A stretch of 64,000 nt of DNA from Szabonella alba (GTDB lineage Bacteria; Pseudomonadota; Alphaproteobacteria; Rhodobacterales; Rhodobacteraceae). Positions 16,734 to 25,187 of this stretch are shown in pieces (the first letter of the stretch is position 1; each line of letters starts with the position of its first letter). The stretch covers positions 1-64,000 of the forward strand of contig NZ_JAESVN010000012.1 in the NCBI RefSeq assembly GCF_016765775.1, given 5' to 3'. The notes under the pieces are model-generated. The model searched no databases. It saw only the letters and a program-made list of their open reading frames with translations, and was not told the origin of the DNA. A program made the position numbers and the translations under genes.

Positions 16734-16997
16734 GCGCTGTCCCCGCAGGGACGGAATAATGCTTGAATCAATGCAATCATGGAACGTCATTTGCCCCTGT
16801 GGGTCAAGGACGCAATGATGCTGCGTTCAGACGGGCTTGAGCTTTCGGCGGACTGTGTCATACTCAGTCCCGTGTTCAGACTGCGTCTTTGTATATAGAT
16901 ATCCGTTTTTTCTGGATCGGTGAAATTGTTCTGCTAACGTGCCGCTGCGCGATACGGGCCTGTGCCCGAAATTTCAGTTTTTGTTTGAGAGCCTTGA

Positions 16998-18062
16998 ATG
17001 GATCTGACCGACCTTCTGACCAGTCGCGGCGATGATGAGCCGAGTGGCGAGAATCTGGAATACGATCCGGCCTTCATCTCGCTTGAACTGGCGGCGCAGC
17101 ATGGTGAGGAACGTCAGGTCGGTGACAGTGTCATTGCCGCCGAAGAGCCCGATCATGCCGAGGTCATCAGCAATGCGATGGAGGTTCTGGAGCGCAGCCA
17201 TGATTTGCGCGCGGCGGTATTTCTGGCCTATTCGCTGTTGCGAACCAAGGGTTTTCCGGGCTTTGCGCAGGCGACCACTTACATAAGGGGCTGTCTGGAA
17301 CAGTGGTGGGACAGTTGCCATCCGCAGCTTGACCCCGATGACGACAACGATCCGACGATGCGCGTCAATGCCATCGCGGCGCTTGCCGATGCAGATACGA
17401 TGATGCGCGGCATCCGTCTGGCGCCGCTGACCGACAGCCGCGCCTTCGGCAGGGTCTGCCTGCGCGATTTCATGCTGGCCGAGGGAGAGATTTCCCTTGG
17501 TGAGGATGGTGAATCGCCCCCCGATCTTTCGGCCTTGTCCGCAGCCTTTCAGGATACCGATCCGGCGCGGCTGCAGGAACTGCGCGACGCCGCGCGGCAG
17601 GCGCAGGAAGACATCAAGGCCATCGGGCGGGTCTTTGACGAACAGGTGCCGACATTCGGGCCCGATCTTGCGCCGCTTGAAAAGATACTGCGACAGGTCA
17701 TGTCGCGTTTTGAAGCGGCCGGTATCGGCGCCGCCGGTGGCGAAGAGCCGGAGGGCGTTGACGGCGATGAAGGGCAGGACGCTGGCGCCGATGGCGCGAT
17801 TGCGGCCCCCCGGACCATGGCCGCCCCGGCGGGGGCTGGCGTCCCCGGGGTCATCAACAGCCAGCAGGATGTGCGCAATGCGCTGGACAAGATCATCGCC
17901 TATTACAAGCGCGCCGAACCCTCCAGCCCGCTGCCGATCCTTCTGGACCGGGCCAAGCGGCTTGTCGGCGCGGACTTCATGACCATCATCAAGGATATGG
18001 CCCCGGATGGCCGCAGCAATGTCCAGTTGATCGGAGGTCTGGAGGATGAGGAGGAATATTGA
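16998..18062 (+). CDS. tssA: Type VI secretion system protein TssA (ImpA N-terminal domain)
   Basis: 354 residues. The ImpA_N domain is visible at the start (EPSGENLEYDPAFISLELAA; RTKGFPGFAQATTYIRGCLE; WWDSCHPQLDPDDDNDPTMR). The C-terminal third (INSQQDVRNALDKIIAYYKR, PLPILLDRAKRLVGADFM) matches the short-TssA C-terminal region. TssA starts and caps growth of the tail tube and sheath at the baseplate. It is the first gene of the main T6SS transcript. The ~200 bp upstream includes an AT-rich block near 16888-16911 (TTTGTATATAGATATCC) that could hold the promoter, but no consensus pair is convincing. Confidence 0.92.
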   Translation: MDLTDLLTSRGDDEPSGENLEYDPAFISLELAAQHGEERQVGDSVIAAEEPDHAEVISNAMEVLERSHDLRAAVFLAYSLLRTKGFPGFAQATTYIRGCLEQWWDSCHPQLDPDDDNDPTMRVNAIAALADADTMMRGIRLAPLTDSRAFGRVCLRDFMLAEGEISLGEDGESPPDLSALSAAFQDTDPARLQELRDAARQAQEDIKAIGRVFDEQVPTFGPDLAPLEKILRQVMSRFEAAGIGAAGGEEPEGVDGDEGQDAGADGAIAAPRTMAAPAGAGVPGVINSQQDVRNALDKIIAYYKRAEPSSPLPILLDRAKRLVGADFMTIIKDMAPDGRSNVQLIGGLEDEEEY

Positions 18063-18125
18063 CCCGCAGGGGGCAGTCGCGGCATTGTGGTCCAAAGACG
18101 TATCTAAATCTTCAGGGAGCTAGAA

Positions 18126-18644
18126 ATGGCCAGTTCACAGAAGTTCATTGCGCGCAACCGGGCGCCCCGTGTTCAGATCGAGTATGATGTCGAGCTTTAC
18201 GGGGCTGAAAAAAAGGTCCAGCTGCCGTTCGTGATGGGCGTCATGTCGGATCTGGCGGGCAAGTCCGAGGCACCGCAGCCCTCGATTGCCGACCGCAAGT
18301 TCCTTGAGATTGACGTCGACAATTTCGACGACCGCATGAAGTCGATGAAACCGCGTGCCGCGTTCACCGTGCCGAACACCCTGACGGGTGAAGGTAACCT
18401 TGCGGTGGATATCACCTTCGAGAGCATGGATGATTTCAGCCCTGCCGCCATCGCGCGCAAGGTTGAGCCGCTCAAGAAACTTCTTGACGCGCGCACACAA
18501 CTGTCAAACCTGATGACCTATATGGATGGCAAGACCGGGGCGGAAAATCTGATCTCGACGGTTATTCAGGATCCCGCCCTGCTCAAGGCGCTTGCCGCGC
18601 AGCCGAAAGCGGCGGCTGGCGCGACAGAAGAAGACAAGGGGTAA
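18126..18644 (+). CDS. tssB: T6SS contractile sheath small subunit TssB (VipA)
   Basis: 172 residues with the standard TssB features: RNRAPRVQIEYDVELYGAE, LPFVMGVMSDLAGKSE, and FTVPNTLTGEGNLAVDITFE. TssB pairs with TssC to form the contractile sheath, and its N-terminal strand takes part in the sheath meshwork. An AGGGAG ribosome site precedes the ATG. The N-terminal ~159 residues recur, with about 23 differences, at the start of the 1301-residue fusion at 29718. Confidence 0.96.
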   Translation: MASSQKFIARNRAPRVQIEYDVELYGAEKKVQLPFVMGVMSDLAGKSEAPQPSIADRKFLEIDVDNFDDRMKSMKPRAAFTVPNTLTGEGNLAVDITFESMDDFSPAAIARKVEPLKKLLDARTQLSNLMTYMDGKTGAENLISTVIQDPALLKALAAQPKAAAGATEEDKG

Positions 18645-18647
18645 GTC

Positions 18648-20141
18648 ATGGCCGAAGCTGAACTCCAATCCTCGGGCGCTGCAGGCGAAACCGCCTTTGG
18701 CAATTCCGAATTCGCCTCGCTCCTGCAAAAGGAGTTCCGGCCGAAATCGGATCATGCGAAAACCGCCGTCGAACAGGCGGTCAAGACGCTGGCCGAACAG
18801 GCGCTGGTCAATACCGCGCTGGTTTCGGACGATGCGCTGCGCACGATCGAGGGCATTATTGCCGAGATCGACAAGAAACTGACCGAACAGGTCAACCTGA
18901 TCCTGCATCATGCCGATTTCCAGCAGTTGGAAAGCGCATGGCGCGGCCTGCATTATCTGGTGAACAACACCGAAACCGACGAGATGCTGAAGATCCGCGT
19001 CCTCAATATCTCGAAGAAGGACATGGCCAAGACGCTCAAGAAGTTCAAGGGCACGGCCTGGGACCAGTCGCCGATCTTCAAGAAGGTCTATGAAGAGGAG
19101 TTCGGCCAGTTCGGTGGTGAGCCTTATGGCACGCTGGTCGCGGATTACCATTTCGACCACTCGCCGCCGGATGTGGAACTTCTGGCCGAAATGTCCAAGA
19201 TCTCTGCTGCGGCCCATGCGCCGCTGATCACCGGAGCAAGTCCGACGCTGTTCCAGATGGACAGCTGGGCGGAATTGGCCAATCCGCGCGATCTGACCAA
19301 GATCTTCCAGACCCCGGAATATGCCGCATGGCGCAGCCTTCGCGAAAGCGAGGACAGCAAATATGTCGGCCTTGCGATGCCGCGGTTTCTGGGCCGTCTG
19401 CCCTATGGGTCCAAGACCGATCCGGTTGAGGCCTTCGCCTTTGAAGAAGACACCGAGGGTGCGGCTTCCGAGAAATACGGCTGGGTGAACGCCGCCTATG
19501 CGATGGCGGTGAATATCAACCGGTCCTTCAAGGAATATGGCTGGTGCTCGCGCATCCGGGGCATCGAATCCGGTGGCGCGGTGGAAAACCTGCCCTCGCA
19601 CAGTTTCCCCTCGGATGATGGGGGCGTGGATCAGAAATGCCCGACCGAGATTGCGATTTCCGACCGGCGCGAATCCGAACTCGCCCGTAACGGGATGATG
19701 CCGCTGATCCATCGCAAGAATTCCGACCTTGCGGCCTTCATCGGCGCGCAGTCGCTGCACAGCCCTGCGGAATACAACGATCCCGATGCAACCGCGAACG
19801 CGAACCTTGCCGCGCGCCTGCCCTATCTGTTCGCGACCTGCCGTTTTGCGCATTATCTGAAATGCATCGTCCGCGACAAGGTCGGCTCGTATAAAAGCCG
19901 CAATGACATGCAGGACTGGTTGCAGCAATGGGTCAACCAGTATGTCGATTTCTCGTCGGCCACCTCGGCCGAGGATGAAAAAGCCCGTCGCCCCCTGGCC
20001 GCAGCCGAGGTGGTTGTCGAAGAAGTGGAGGGGAACCCCGGCTACTACACGTCGAAGTTCTTCCTGCGCCCGCATTACCAGCTGGAGGGACTGTCCGTGT
20101 CGCTCCGTCTGGTGTCCAAGCTGCCCACTGAAAAGGGCTGA
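18648..20141 (+). CDS. tssC: T6SS contractile sheath large subunit TssC (VipB)
   Basis: 497 residues, normal TssC length. Hallmarks are LILHHADFQQLESAWRGL, GLAMPRFLGRLPYGSKTDPV, LPSHSFPSDDGG, and the complete C-terminal region (QQWVNQYVDF, GYYTSKFFLRPHYQLEG) that supplies sheath handshake strands. It starts 4 bp after tssB. The fusion at 29718 has a diverged version of the middle of this protein but lacks this C-terminus. Confidence 0.96.
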   Translation: MAEAELQSSGAAGETAFGNSEFASLLQKEFRPKSDHAKTAVEQAVKTLAEQALVNTALVSDDALRTIEGIIAEIDKKLTEQVNLILHHADFQQLESAWRGLHYLVNNTETDEMLKIRVLNISKKDMAKTLKKFKGTAWDQSPIFKKVYEEEFGQFGGEPYGTLVADYHFDHSPPDVELLAEMSKISAAAHAPLITGASPTLFQMDSWAELANPRDLTKIFQTPEYAAWRSLRESEDSKYVGLAMPRFLGRLPYGSKTDPVEAFAFEEDTEGAASEKYGWVNAAYAMAVNINRSFKEYGWCSRIRGIESGGAVENLPSHSFPSDDGGVDQKCPTEIAISDRRESELARNGMMPLIHRKNSDLAAFIGAQSLHSPAEYNDPDATANANLAARLPYLFATCRFAHYLKCIVRDKVGSYKSRNDMQDWLQQWVNQYVDFSSATSAEDEKARRPLAAAEVVVEEVEGNPGYYTSKFFLRPHYQLEGLSVSLRLVSKLPTEKG

Positions 20142-20154
20142 TGACTGCTGGTTT

Positions 20155-20177
20155 CCCCCCGCAATATTGGCGGGGGG
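20155..20177 (+). promoter_or_regulatory. Hairpin between tssC and hcp
   Basis: CCCCCCGC / GCGGGGGG, an 8-bp stem with loop AATATTG, in the 93-bp gap between tssC and hcp. No U-tract follows. With the second hairpin after hcp it brackets the hcp message, which suggests processing or protection of hcp mRNA. Confidence 0.55.
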
Positions 20178-20234
20178 GCCATTCAGAACCGGGTGGTTCG
20201 CCACCTATGACGCTTCACAAGAGGAGACTCCAAA

Positions 20235-20768
20235 ATGGCATTTGACGCATACTGCTATTCCCCGTCGCACAAAGACAAAATCCCGGGCGAGACCCAGGAC
20301 AAGGACATGTCCGATAAAAAAGCATTCGAAGTCATGTCCTTCGAAATCGGCGCCGAGAACAACATCAACATCGGCTCGGTCACGGGCGGTGGTGCTGCCG
20401 GCAAGGCGATCTTCAAGGAACTGACGATCACCAAGAAAACCGACACCGCCTCGACCGGCCTGTTCCACGCTATGTGCGCCGGTGAGCATTTCGACGAAGT
20501 TGTGGTCGAACTGCGCCGCGCCTCGGGCCAGCATGCCTCGGGCATGTCGGGCAAGACCTTCCTGAAGTTCGACCTGCGCCTTGTCATGGTGAAAGACATC
20601 AGCTGGTCGGGTTCGGACGGTGACGATGTCTGCGAAGAAACCGTCATCTTCGAATTCGGTGCGATCCGGATCCACTACTTCCCGCAGGACCAGAAGGGCA
20701 AGATGGCCTCGAAGCCCGAGGAAGCGATGTGGAGCCGCGTCAAGAACAACGCCTCGCTTACGGTCTGA
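20235..20768 (+). CDS. hcp: T6SS inner-tube protein Hcp (TssD)
   Basis: 177 residues of the Hcp1 family: FDAYCYSPSHKDKIPGETQD, GKAIFKELTITKKTDTAST, and FEFGAIRIHYFPQDQKG. Hcp forms the hexameric rings of the ejected tube and can carry small effectors. Ribosome site AAGAGGAG upstream. The gene is flanked by hairpins on both sides, which fits the very high amount of Hcp needed relative to other components. Confidence 0.95.
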   Translation: MAFDAYCYSPSHKDKIPGETQDKDMSDKKAFEVMSFEIGAENNINIGSVTGGGAAGKAIFKELTITKKTDTASTGLFHAMCAGEHFDEVVVELRRASGQHASGMSGKTFLKFDLRLVMVKDISWSGSDGDDVCEETVIFEFGAIRIHYFPQDQKGKMASKPEEAMWSRVKNNASLTV

Positions 20769-20780
20769 TGACATTGGAAC

Positions 20781-20806
20781 GGCGCCGTGGATCTGTCCAC
20801 GGCGCC
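20781..20806 (+). terminator. Strong hairpin after hcp (partial terminator / mRNA stabiliser)
   Basis: GGCGCCGTGGA / TCCACGGCGCC is a perfect 11-bp stem with a 4-base loop, 13 bp after the hcp stop. There is no U-tract (TGCCCCG follows), so it more likely sets a 3' end or slows the polymerase than stops it. tagJ begins 65 bp later. Confidence 0.65.
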
Positions 20807-20870
20807 TGCCCCGTCGCGCCGGCCTTCGGGACCGGTTGCGCAAGCATGACCAGAAGTCAGGAATATTCCG

Positions 20871-21686
20871 ATGCGGGCTGAAGAGCTGCTGAAAACCGGC
20901 GATCTCGACGCCACGCTGTCGGCCCTTCAGGCCGAAATCCGGGCCAAGTCCGGTGATGCGCGGCTGCGGATCTTCCTGTTCCAGCTGCTTTGCGTTCTGG
21001 GCGACTGGAAACGCGCGATCACGCAGCTGAAGGTTTCGGCTGAACTGGACGCCGCTGCAACCTCGATGGCGCAGACCTATCGCGAAGGCATCATCTGTGA
21101 GGTTTACCGTGACAAGGTATTCGCGGGCGAAAAAGAGCCGCTGATCTTCGGTGAGCCGCAGGAATGGCTGGCGCTGATGATCGAGGCGCTGAAGGCGCAG
21201 GCTGCGGGCCGCGCCGAGGATGCCGCCAGCCTGCGCGCCCGCGCCTTTGAGGCTGCACCAGCGGTGACCGGCACCCTGAACGGTGAACCTTTCGAATGGA
21301 TCGCCGATGCCGATATGCGCATCGGTCCGGTGCTGGAGGCGGTCGTGAACGGCCGCTATTTCTGGATGCCCTTCAACATGATCCGGTCCATCATGGCCGA
21401 GCCGCCCAAGGATCTGCGCGATTGCGTCTGGACCCCGGTGAATATCGTGCTGAAAAACGGCGGCGATATCGTGGCACTGATCCCGACCCGCTATGCCGGG
21501 ACCGCCGAACGGGGCAGCCAGGCCGAAAAACTGGCGCGGGAAACCAACTGGGCCGATCTGGGGGCCGAGACCTTTGCCGGAACCGGCCAGCGGCTGCTTG
21601 CCACCGATACGGGCGATACGGCGCTGATGGATCTGCGGGCGCTGACGATCAACCATCCTGACACTGATCCCGCTCCGGAGGGCTGA
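20871..21686 (+). CDS. tagJ: T6SS accessory protein TagJ (ImpE family)
   Basis: 271 residues. The N-terminus is alpha-helical and TPR-like (RAEELLKTGDLDATLSALQA, FLFQLLCVLGDWKRA). The middle and C-terminus have the ImpE features PFEWIADADMRIGPVLEAVV and FWMPFNMIRSI. TagJ binds the N-terminal helix of TssB and is linked to ClpV recognition of the sheath in some systems. Its stop overlaps the tssE start by one base. Confidence 0.9.
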   Translation: MRAEELLKTGDLDATLSALQAEIRAKSGDARLRIFLFQLLCVLGDWKRAITQLKVSAELDAAATSMAQTYREGIICEVYRDKVFAGEKEPLIFGEPQEWLALMIEALKAQAAGRAEDAASLRARAFEAAPAVTGTLNGEPFEWIADADMRIGPVLEAVVNGRYFWMPFNMIRSIMAEPPKDLRDCVWTPVNIVLKNGGDIVALIPTRYAGTAERGSQAEKLARETNWADLGAETFAGTGQRLLATDTGDTALMDLRALTINHPDTDPAPEG

Positions 21687-22213
21687 TGGCCGAACATGCG
21701 CTGACCGAACGGCTTCAGCCATCCCTGCTTGACCGGCTGACAGACGAAGACCCGACAAATCCCAAGGAAACGCGCGACAGCCGGGTGATCGACCTGCGCC
21801 GCCTGCGGGAGATCATTCAGCGGGATCTGTCATGGCTGCTGAATACCTATGACAATTCCGGGCTGATCGACCCGGAACGCTATCCGAATGTGGCCCAGTC
21901 GGTGCTGACCTACGGCGTGCAGGAAGTGGCGGGCGAGTATTCAACGCTGGAGCGCACGATCCGCATACGCGATTCCATTCACCGCGCGATCGAGAAATTC
22001 GAACCCCGCATCATTCCCGGATCACTGGGGGTAGTGTTGCGCGATACTGACAAGGCCGGGCAGACCATCGTGACCTTTGATATTGCGGCCGACATGTGGG
22101 CCCAGCCCCTGCCGATGGAACTGTATCTGCGCAGCGAGGTCGATATCACCACGGGCGAGCTGAAGCTGGAACGTCCCAGTGCGGCGGGCGCGATGCCGGG
22201 CAGGGCGCGCTGA
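21686..22213 (+). CDS. tssE: T6SS baseplate protein TssE (gp25-like)
   Basis: 175 residues. The N-terminus has PSLLDRLTDEDP, the typical TssE opening, and the core is the GPW_gp25 lysozyme-like wedge domain (IQRDLSWLLNTY, QSVLTYGVQEVAG, RAIEKFEPRIIPGSLGV). TssE starts sheath polymerisation at the baseplate. The last base overlaps the start of tssF (TGATG). Confidence 0.94.
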   Translation: MAEHALTERLQPSLLDRLTDEDPTNPKETRDSRVIDLRRLREIIQRDLSWLLNTYDNSGLIDPERYPNVAQSVLTYGVQEVAGEYSTLERTIRIRDSIHRAIEKFEPRIIPGSLGVVLRDTDKAGQTIVTFDIAADMWAQPLPMELYLRSEVDITTGELKLERPSAAGAMPGRAR

Positions 22214-24090
22214 TGGATACCCGCCTGCTGAAACATTACGAGACGGAACTGGCCTATCTGCGCGACATGGGCGCGGAATTTGCCGAGGCCTATCCCAAGA
22301 TCGCATCCCGTCTGGGCATGGACAGCGCCGAGGTGCTGGACCCCTATGTCGAACGGCTGCTGGAAGGCGTGGCCTTCCTGTCGGCGCGGGTGCAACTGGA
22401 ACTGGAACTGCAGTTTCCGAATTTCACCCAGCATCTGCTGGAAATCGTCTATCCGCATTATCTGGCCCCGACGCCCTCGATGATGATCGTGGCCTTCGAA
22501 CCGGATTCGGCACTCGCGGCGACCAAGGATGGCTATGTCGTGCCGCGCAACACGCAGTTGCGGTCGTCGCTGGGCGATGGCGATGTCACGCCCTGCGTGT
22601 TCGAGACCTCACAGGATGTGACGCTCTGGCCCATCGAGATTGTCGAGGCGGAATATCTGGACGGGCGCGGGCAGCTTGTGGCGGCGGGGATCACACGGGA
22701 TGTCGAGGCGCGGGCCGGCATCCGGCTGCGCCTGCGCCGCAAGGGGGCTGACACGATTTCAGACCTGTCGCTGGACCGGCTGACGCTGTTTTTCAACAAT
22801 CGCAGCGGGCGCAACTGGGATCTGCATGAGTTGTTGAGCACGCAGGTCACCGCGATTGCGGGCCGTTCGACCGACCGGCGGTCGGACTGGGTGCTGGACC
22901 TGCCGGGCGCCCGCGTCACGCCGCGCGGCTTCGATCCGGCGGAATCGCTGCTGCCGCGCCCCAAGCAAAGCTTTGACGGCTACCGGCTGCTGCAGGAATA
23001 TTTCGCGATGCCCGAGCGGTATCATTTCGTGGATATCACCGGGATCAATGCCGCGCTGAAGAAATCCAAGGGCGCGGATGTCGATATCTATCTTCTGCTG
23101 CGCGACGGGATGCATGAGATTGCCTCGGCGGTGACGCCCGACGCCTTCACCCTGCATGCAAGCCCCGCGATCAACCTGTTTGAAAAGCGCTGCGACCGCG
23201 TTCTGCTTACGACGCGGGATGTCGAACATCATGTCGTCGCCGACCGCACCGCGCCGCTGGACTTTGAGGTGTTCTCGATCAATTCGGTCACCGGCATCTC
23301 GGAAAAGGGCGACAGGGATGTGGAATTCCGCGCCTTCTATTCCGCCGATGACTTCACGGCGGCGGGTGACAACCATCCGGCCTATTACACGCAGTTCCGC
23401 CGCATGCGGCAGCGGAGTGAGAAGGAGCGGCTGCGCGGGGTGCGGACCTCATACCTTGGGTCCGAGCTTTATTTGACGCTGGTCGACCCGCGGGAGGCAC
23501 CCTATCGCACCGATCTGGGCCAGTTGTCGGTGCAGGCCATGTGCTCCAACCGCGATCTGCCGCTATTGCTGTCCACCGGGGGGGCGGATGTGTTTCACCT
23601 GCCCGATGGCGGTCCGGTCGCCCGGATCACCACGCCGGTGAACCCGACGCGCCCGCGCAGCATGATCGGGCAGGGGGATGCGGCTTGGCGTCTTATCAGC
23701 CATCTGAGCCTGAATTACCTGTCGATCACCGATACCGCCAACGGCGGCGGGATCGAGGCGCTGCGTGAACTGGTGGGCATCTATGCGCCGACGGGTGACC
23801 GCACCGTGGAAAAGCAGATCGAGGGCATGGTCTCGGTCAGCAGCCGCCCCATCGTGCGGCGCATGTCGGACGGGGTCATGTCGACCGCCGTGCGCGGGCT
23901 TGAATTGCGGCTGGGCTTTGACGACAGTTTCTTTGAGGGCACGAGTGTCTATCTGCTCGGCTCGGTTCTTGAGCGGTTTTTCCGGCGTTACGTGACGATC
24001 AACAGCTTTACGGAAACCGTGCTGCACACGCAGCAACGGGGAGAGATTGCCCGATGGAAACCGGAAACGGGTCTGGGCCGGATCATCTGA
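22213..24090 (+). CDS. tssF: T6SS baseplate protein TssF (ImpG/VasA)
   Basis: 625 residues from the ATG at 22213. The N-terminus LLKHYETELAYLRDMGAEFA is diagnostic, followed by EGVAFLSARVQLELELQFPN, HLLEIVYPHYLAPTPSMMIV and, near the C-terminus, GIEALRELVGIYAPTGD. TssF with TssG and TssK forms the baseplate wedge. It overlaps tssG by 37 bp. A longer reading from 22096 would begin inside tssE and is not favoured. Confidence 0.95.
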   Translation: MDTRLLKHYETELAYLRDMGAEFAEAYPKIASRLGMDSAEVLDPYVERLLEGVAFLSARVQLELELQFPNFTQHLLEIVYPHYLAPTPSMMIVAFEPDSALAATKDGYVVPRNTQLRSSLGDGDVTPCVFETSQDVTLWPIEIVEAEYLDGRGQLVAAGITRDVEARAGIRLRLRRKGADTISDLSLDRLTLFFNNRSGRNWDLHELLSTQVTAIAGRSTDRRSDWVLDLPGARVTPRGFDPAESLLPRPKQSFDGYRLLQEYFAMPERYHFVDITGINAALKKSKGADVDIYLLLRDGMHEIASAVTPDAFTLHASPAINLFEKRCDRVLLTTRDVEHHVVADRTAPLDFEVFSINSVTGISEKGDRDVEFRAFYSADDFTAAGDNHPAYYTQFRRMRQRSEKERLRGVRTSYLGSELYLTLVDPREAPYRTDLGQLSVQAMCSNRDLPLLLSTGGADVFHLPDGGPVARITTPVNPTRPRSMIGQGDAAWRLISHLSLNYLSITDTANGGGIEALRELVGIYAPTGDRTVEKQIEGMVSVSSRPIVRRMSDGVMSTAVRGLELRLGFDDSFFEGTSVYLLGSVLERFFRRYVTINSFTETVLHTQQRGEIARWKPETGLGRII

Positions 24091-25124
24091 CGCATTACGC
24101 GCAGCTTCTGGCACGGCCTGACAGCTATCACATCTTCCTCGCGCTTCGCATTCTCGAAGCGCAGTTTCCCGATGCGCCGCGTCTGGGTGAAAGCCAGCGC
24201 CCGCGTGAAGAAACCTATCGTCTGGGGCAAGAGGCGGAACTGGCCTTTCCGACCTCGACCATCGCAGGCATGACCCCGCCCGCCCATGGCCGTCCGGGGC
24301 ATCTGGTCAACCGCTTCTTCGGCCTGTTCGGCCCGCAGGGGCCGCTGCCGCTGCATATCACCGAATATGTGCGCGACCGCCATCGTAACCATCGCGACCC
24401 GACGCTGCTGTCCTTTGGCAATATGCTGACGCACCGGCTGTTCGGTCTGTTCTACCGGGGCTGGTCGGTGGCACATCCGGCGCCGTCCTTCGACCGGTCG
24501 ATGCGGGGGCGGCGGGGGCGGCAGGCCGCCGATTCCTTTGCCGAGAAAGTGGCGGCGATTTCGGGCCACAAGGGCCGCACGATGGACAATCGCGACGCCA
24601 TGCCCGATCTGGCAAAACGGCATTTCGCCGGGCATCTGACGGCCGGTCCGCGCCATGCCAACGGGCTAGTCTCGATCATCTCGGTCTTTGTGCGCGCGCC
24701 GGTGCGGTTGCAGCAGTTTGTCGGCCAGTGGCTGGAGCTTGAGGCGGGCGACCGCTGGCAGTTGGGGCAGCGCGTGGGGCTGGGGCTGGGCACCAGCATC
24801 GGCACGCGGGTCTGGTCACATTCCGCCAAGTTCCGCCTGCGCATCGGCCCGATGAGCCTGCCCGATTTCCAGCGCATGATGCCCGGTTCGCCGTCACTGC
24901 AACGGCTGGAGGATATCGTGCGCAACTATGTCGGCGATACGCTGGACTGGGACATCAATCTTGTGCTGGCCAAGGAGGAAGTGCCCAAGGCGGTTCTGGG
25001 CCAGACAACACGGCTGGGACATACAAGCTGGATCGGAACGCGGGCAGGCGACAGCGATGCCGATGATCTGTATCTTATCCCTGTGGCGCTGGCGCGGCGC
25101 CATGGCGGAGGGGCTGCGGTCTGA
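24054..25124 (+). CDS. tssG: T6SS baseplate protein TssG (ImpH/VasB)
   Basis: 356 residues with FLALRILEAQFPDAPRLGES, LGQEAELAFPTSTIAGM, VNRFFGLFGPQGPLPLHITE and RLFGLFYRGWSVAHPA, all TssG landmarks. TssG wraps two TssF copies in the wedge. The start lies inside the end of tssF, indicating coupled translation. Confidence 0.95.
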   Translation: METGNGSGPDHLTHYAQLLARPDSYHIFLALRILEAQFPDAPRLGESQRPREETYRLGQEAELAFPTSTIAGMTPPAHGRPGHLVNRFFGLFGPQGPLPLHITEYVRDRHRNHRDPTLLSFGNMLTHRLFGLFYRGWSVAHPAPSFDRSMRGRRGRQAADSFAEKVAAISGHKGRTMDNRDAMPDLAKRHFAGHLTAGPRHANGLVSIISVFVRAPVRLQQFVGQWLELEAGDRWQLGQRVGLGLGTSIGTRVWSHSAKFRLRIGPMSLPDFQRMMPGSPSLQRLEDIVRNYVGDTLDWDINLVLAKEEVPKAVLGQTTRLGHTSWIGTRAGDSDADDLYLIPVALARRHGGGAAV

Positions 25125-25187
25125 TCTGACGGGATGCATACGATCCGGCTGTCAGCCGGACATCAGGACAGGGAAAGGTGACAGGAC

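Noticed and set aside
16861-16920. Specific -35/-10 promoter call upstream of tssA
   Set aside because: The AT-rich block is suggestive, but no hexamer pair has acceptable spacing, and no sigma54-type GG/GC pair was seen.
22096-22212. Longer start for TssF inside tssE
   Set aside because: The translation before LLKHYETELAYLRD is a frame shadow of tssE.
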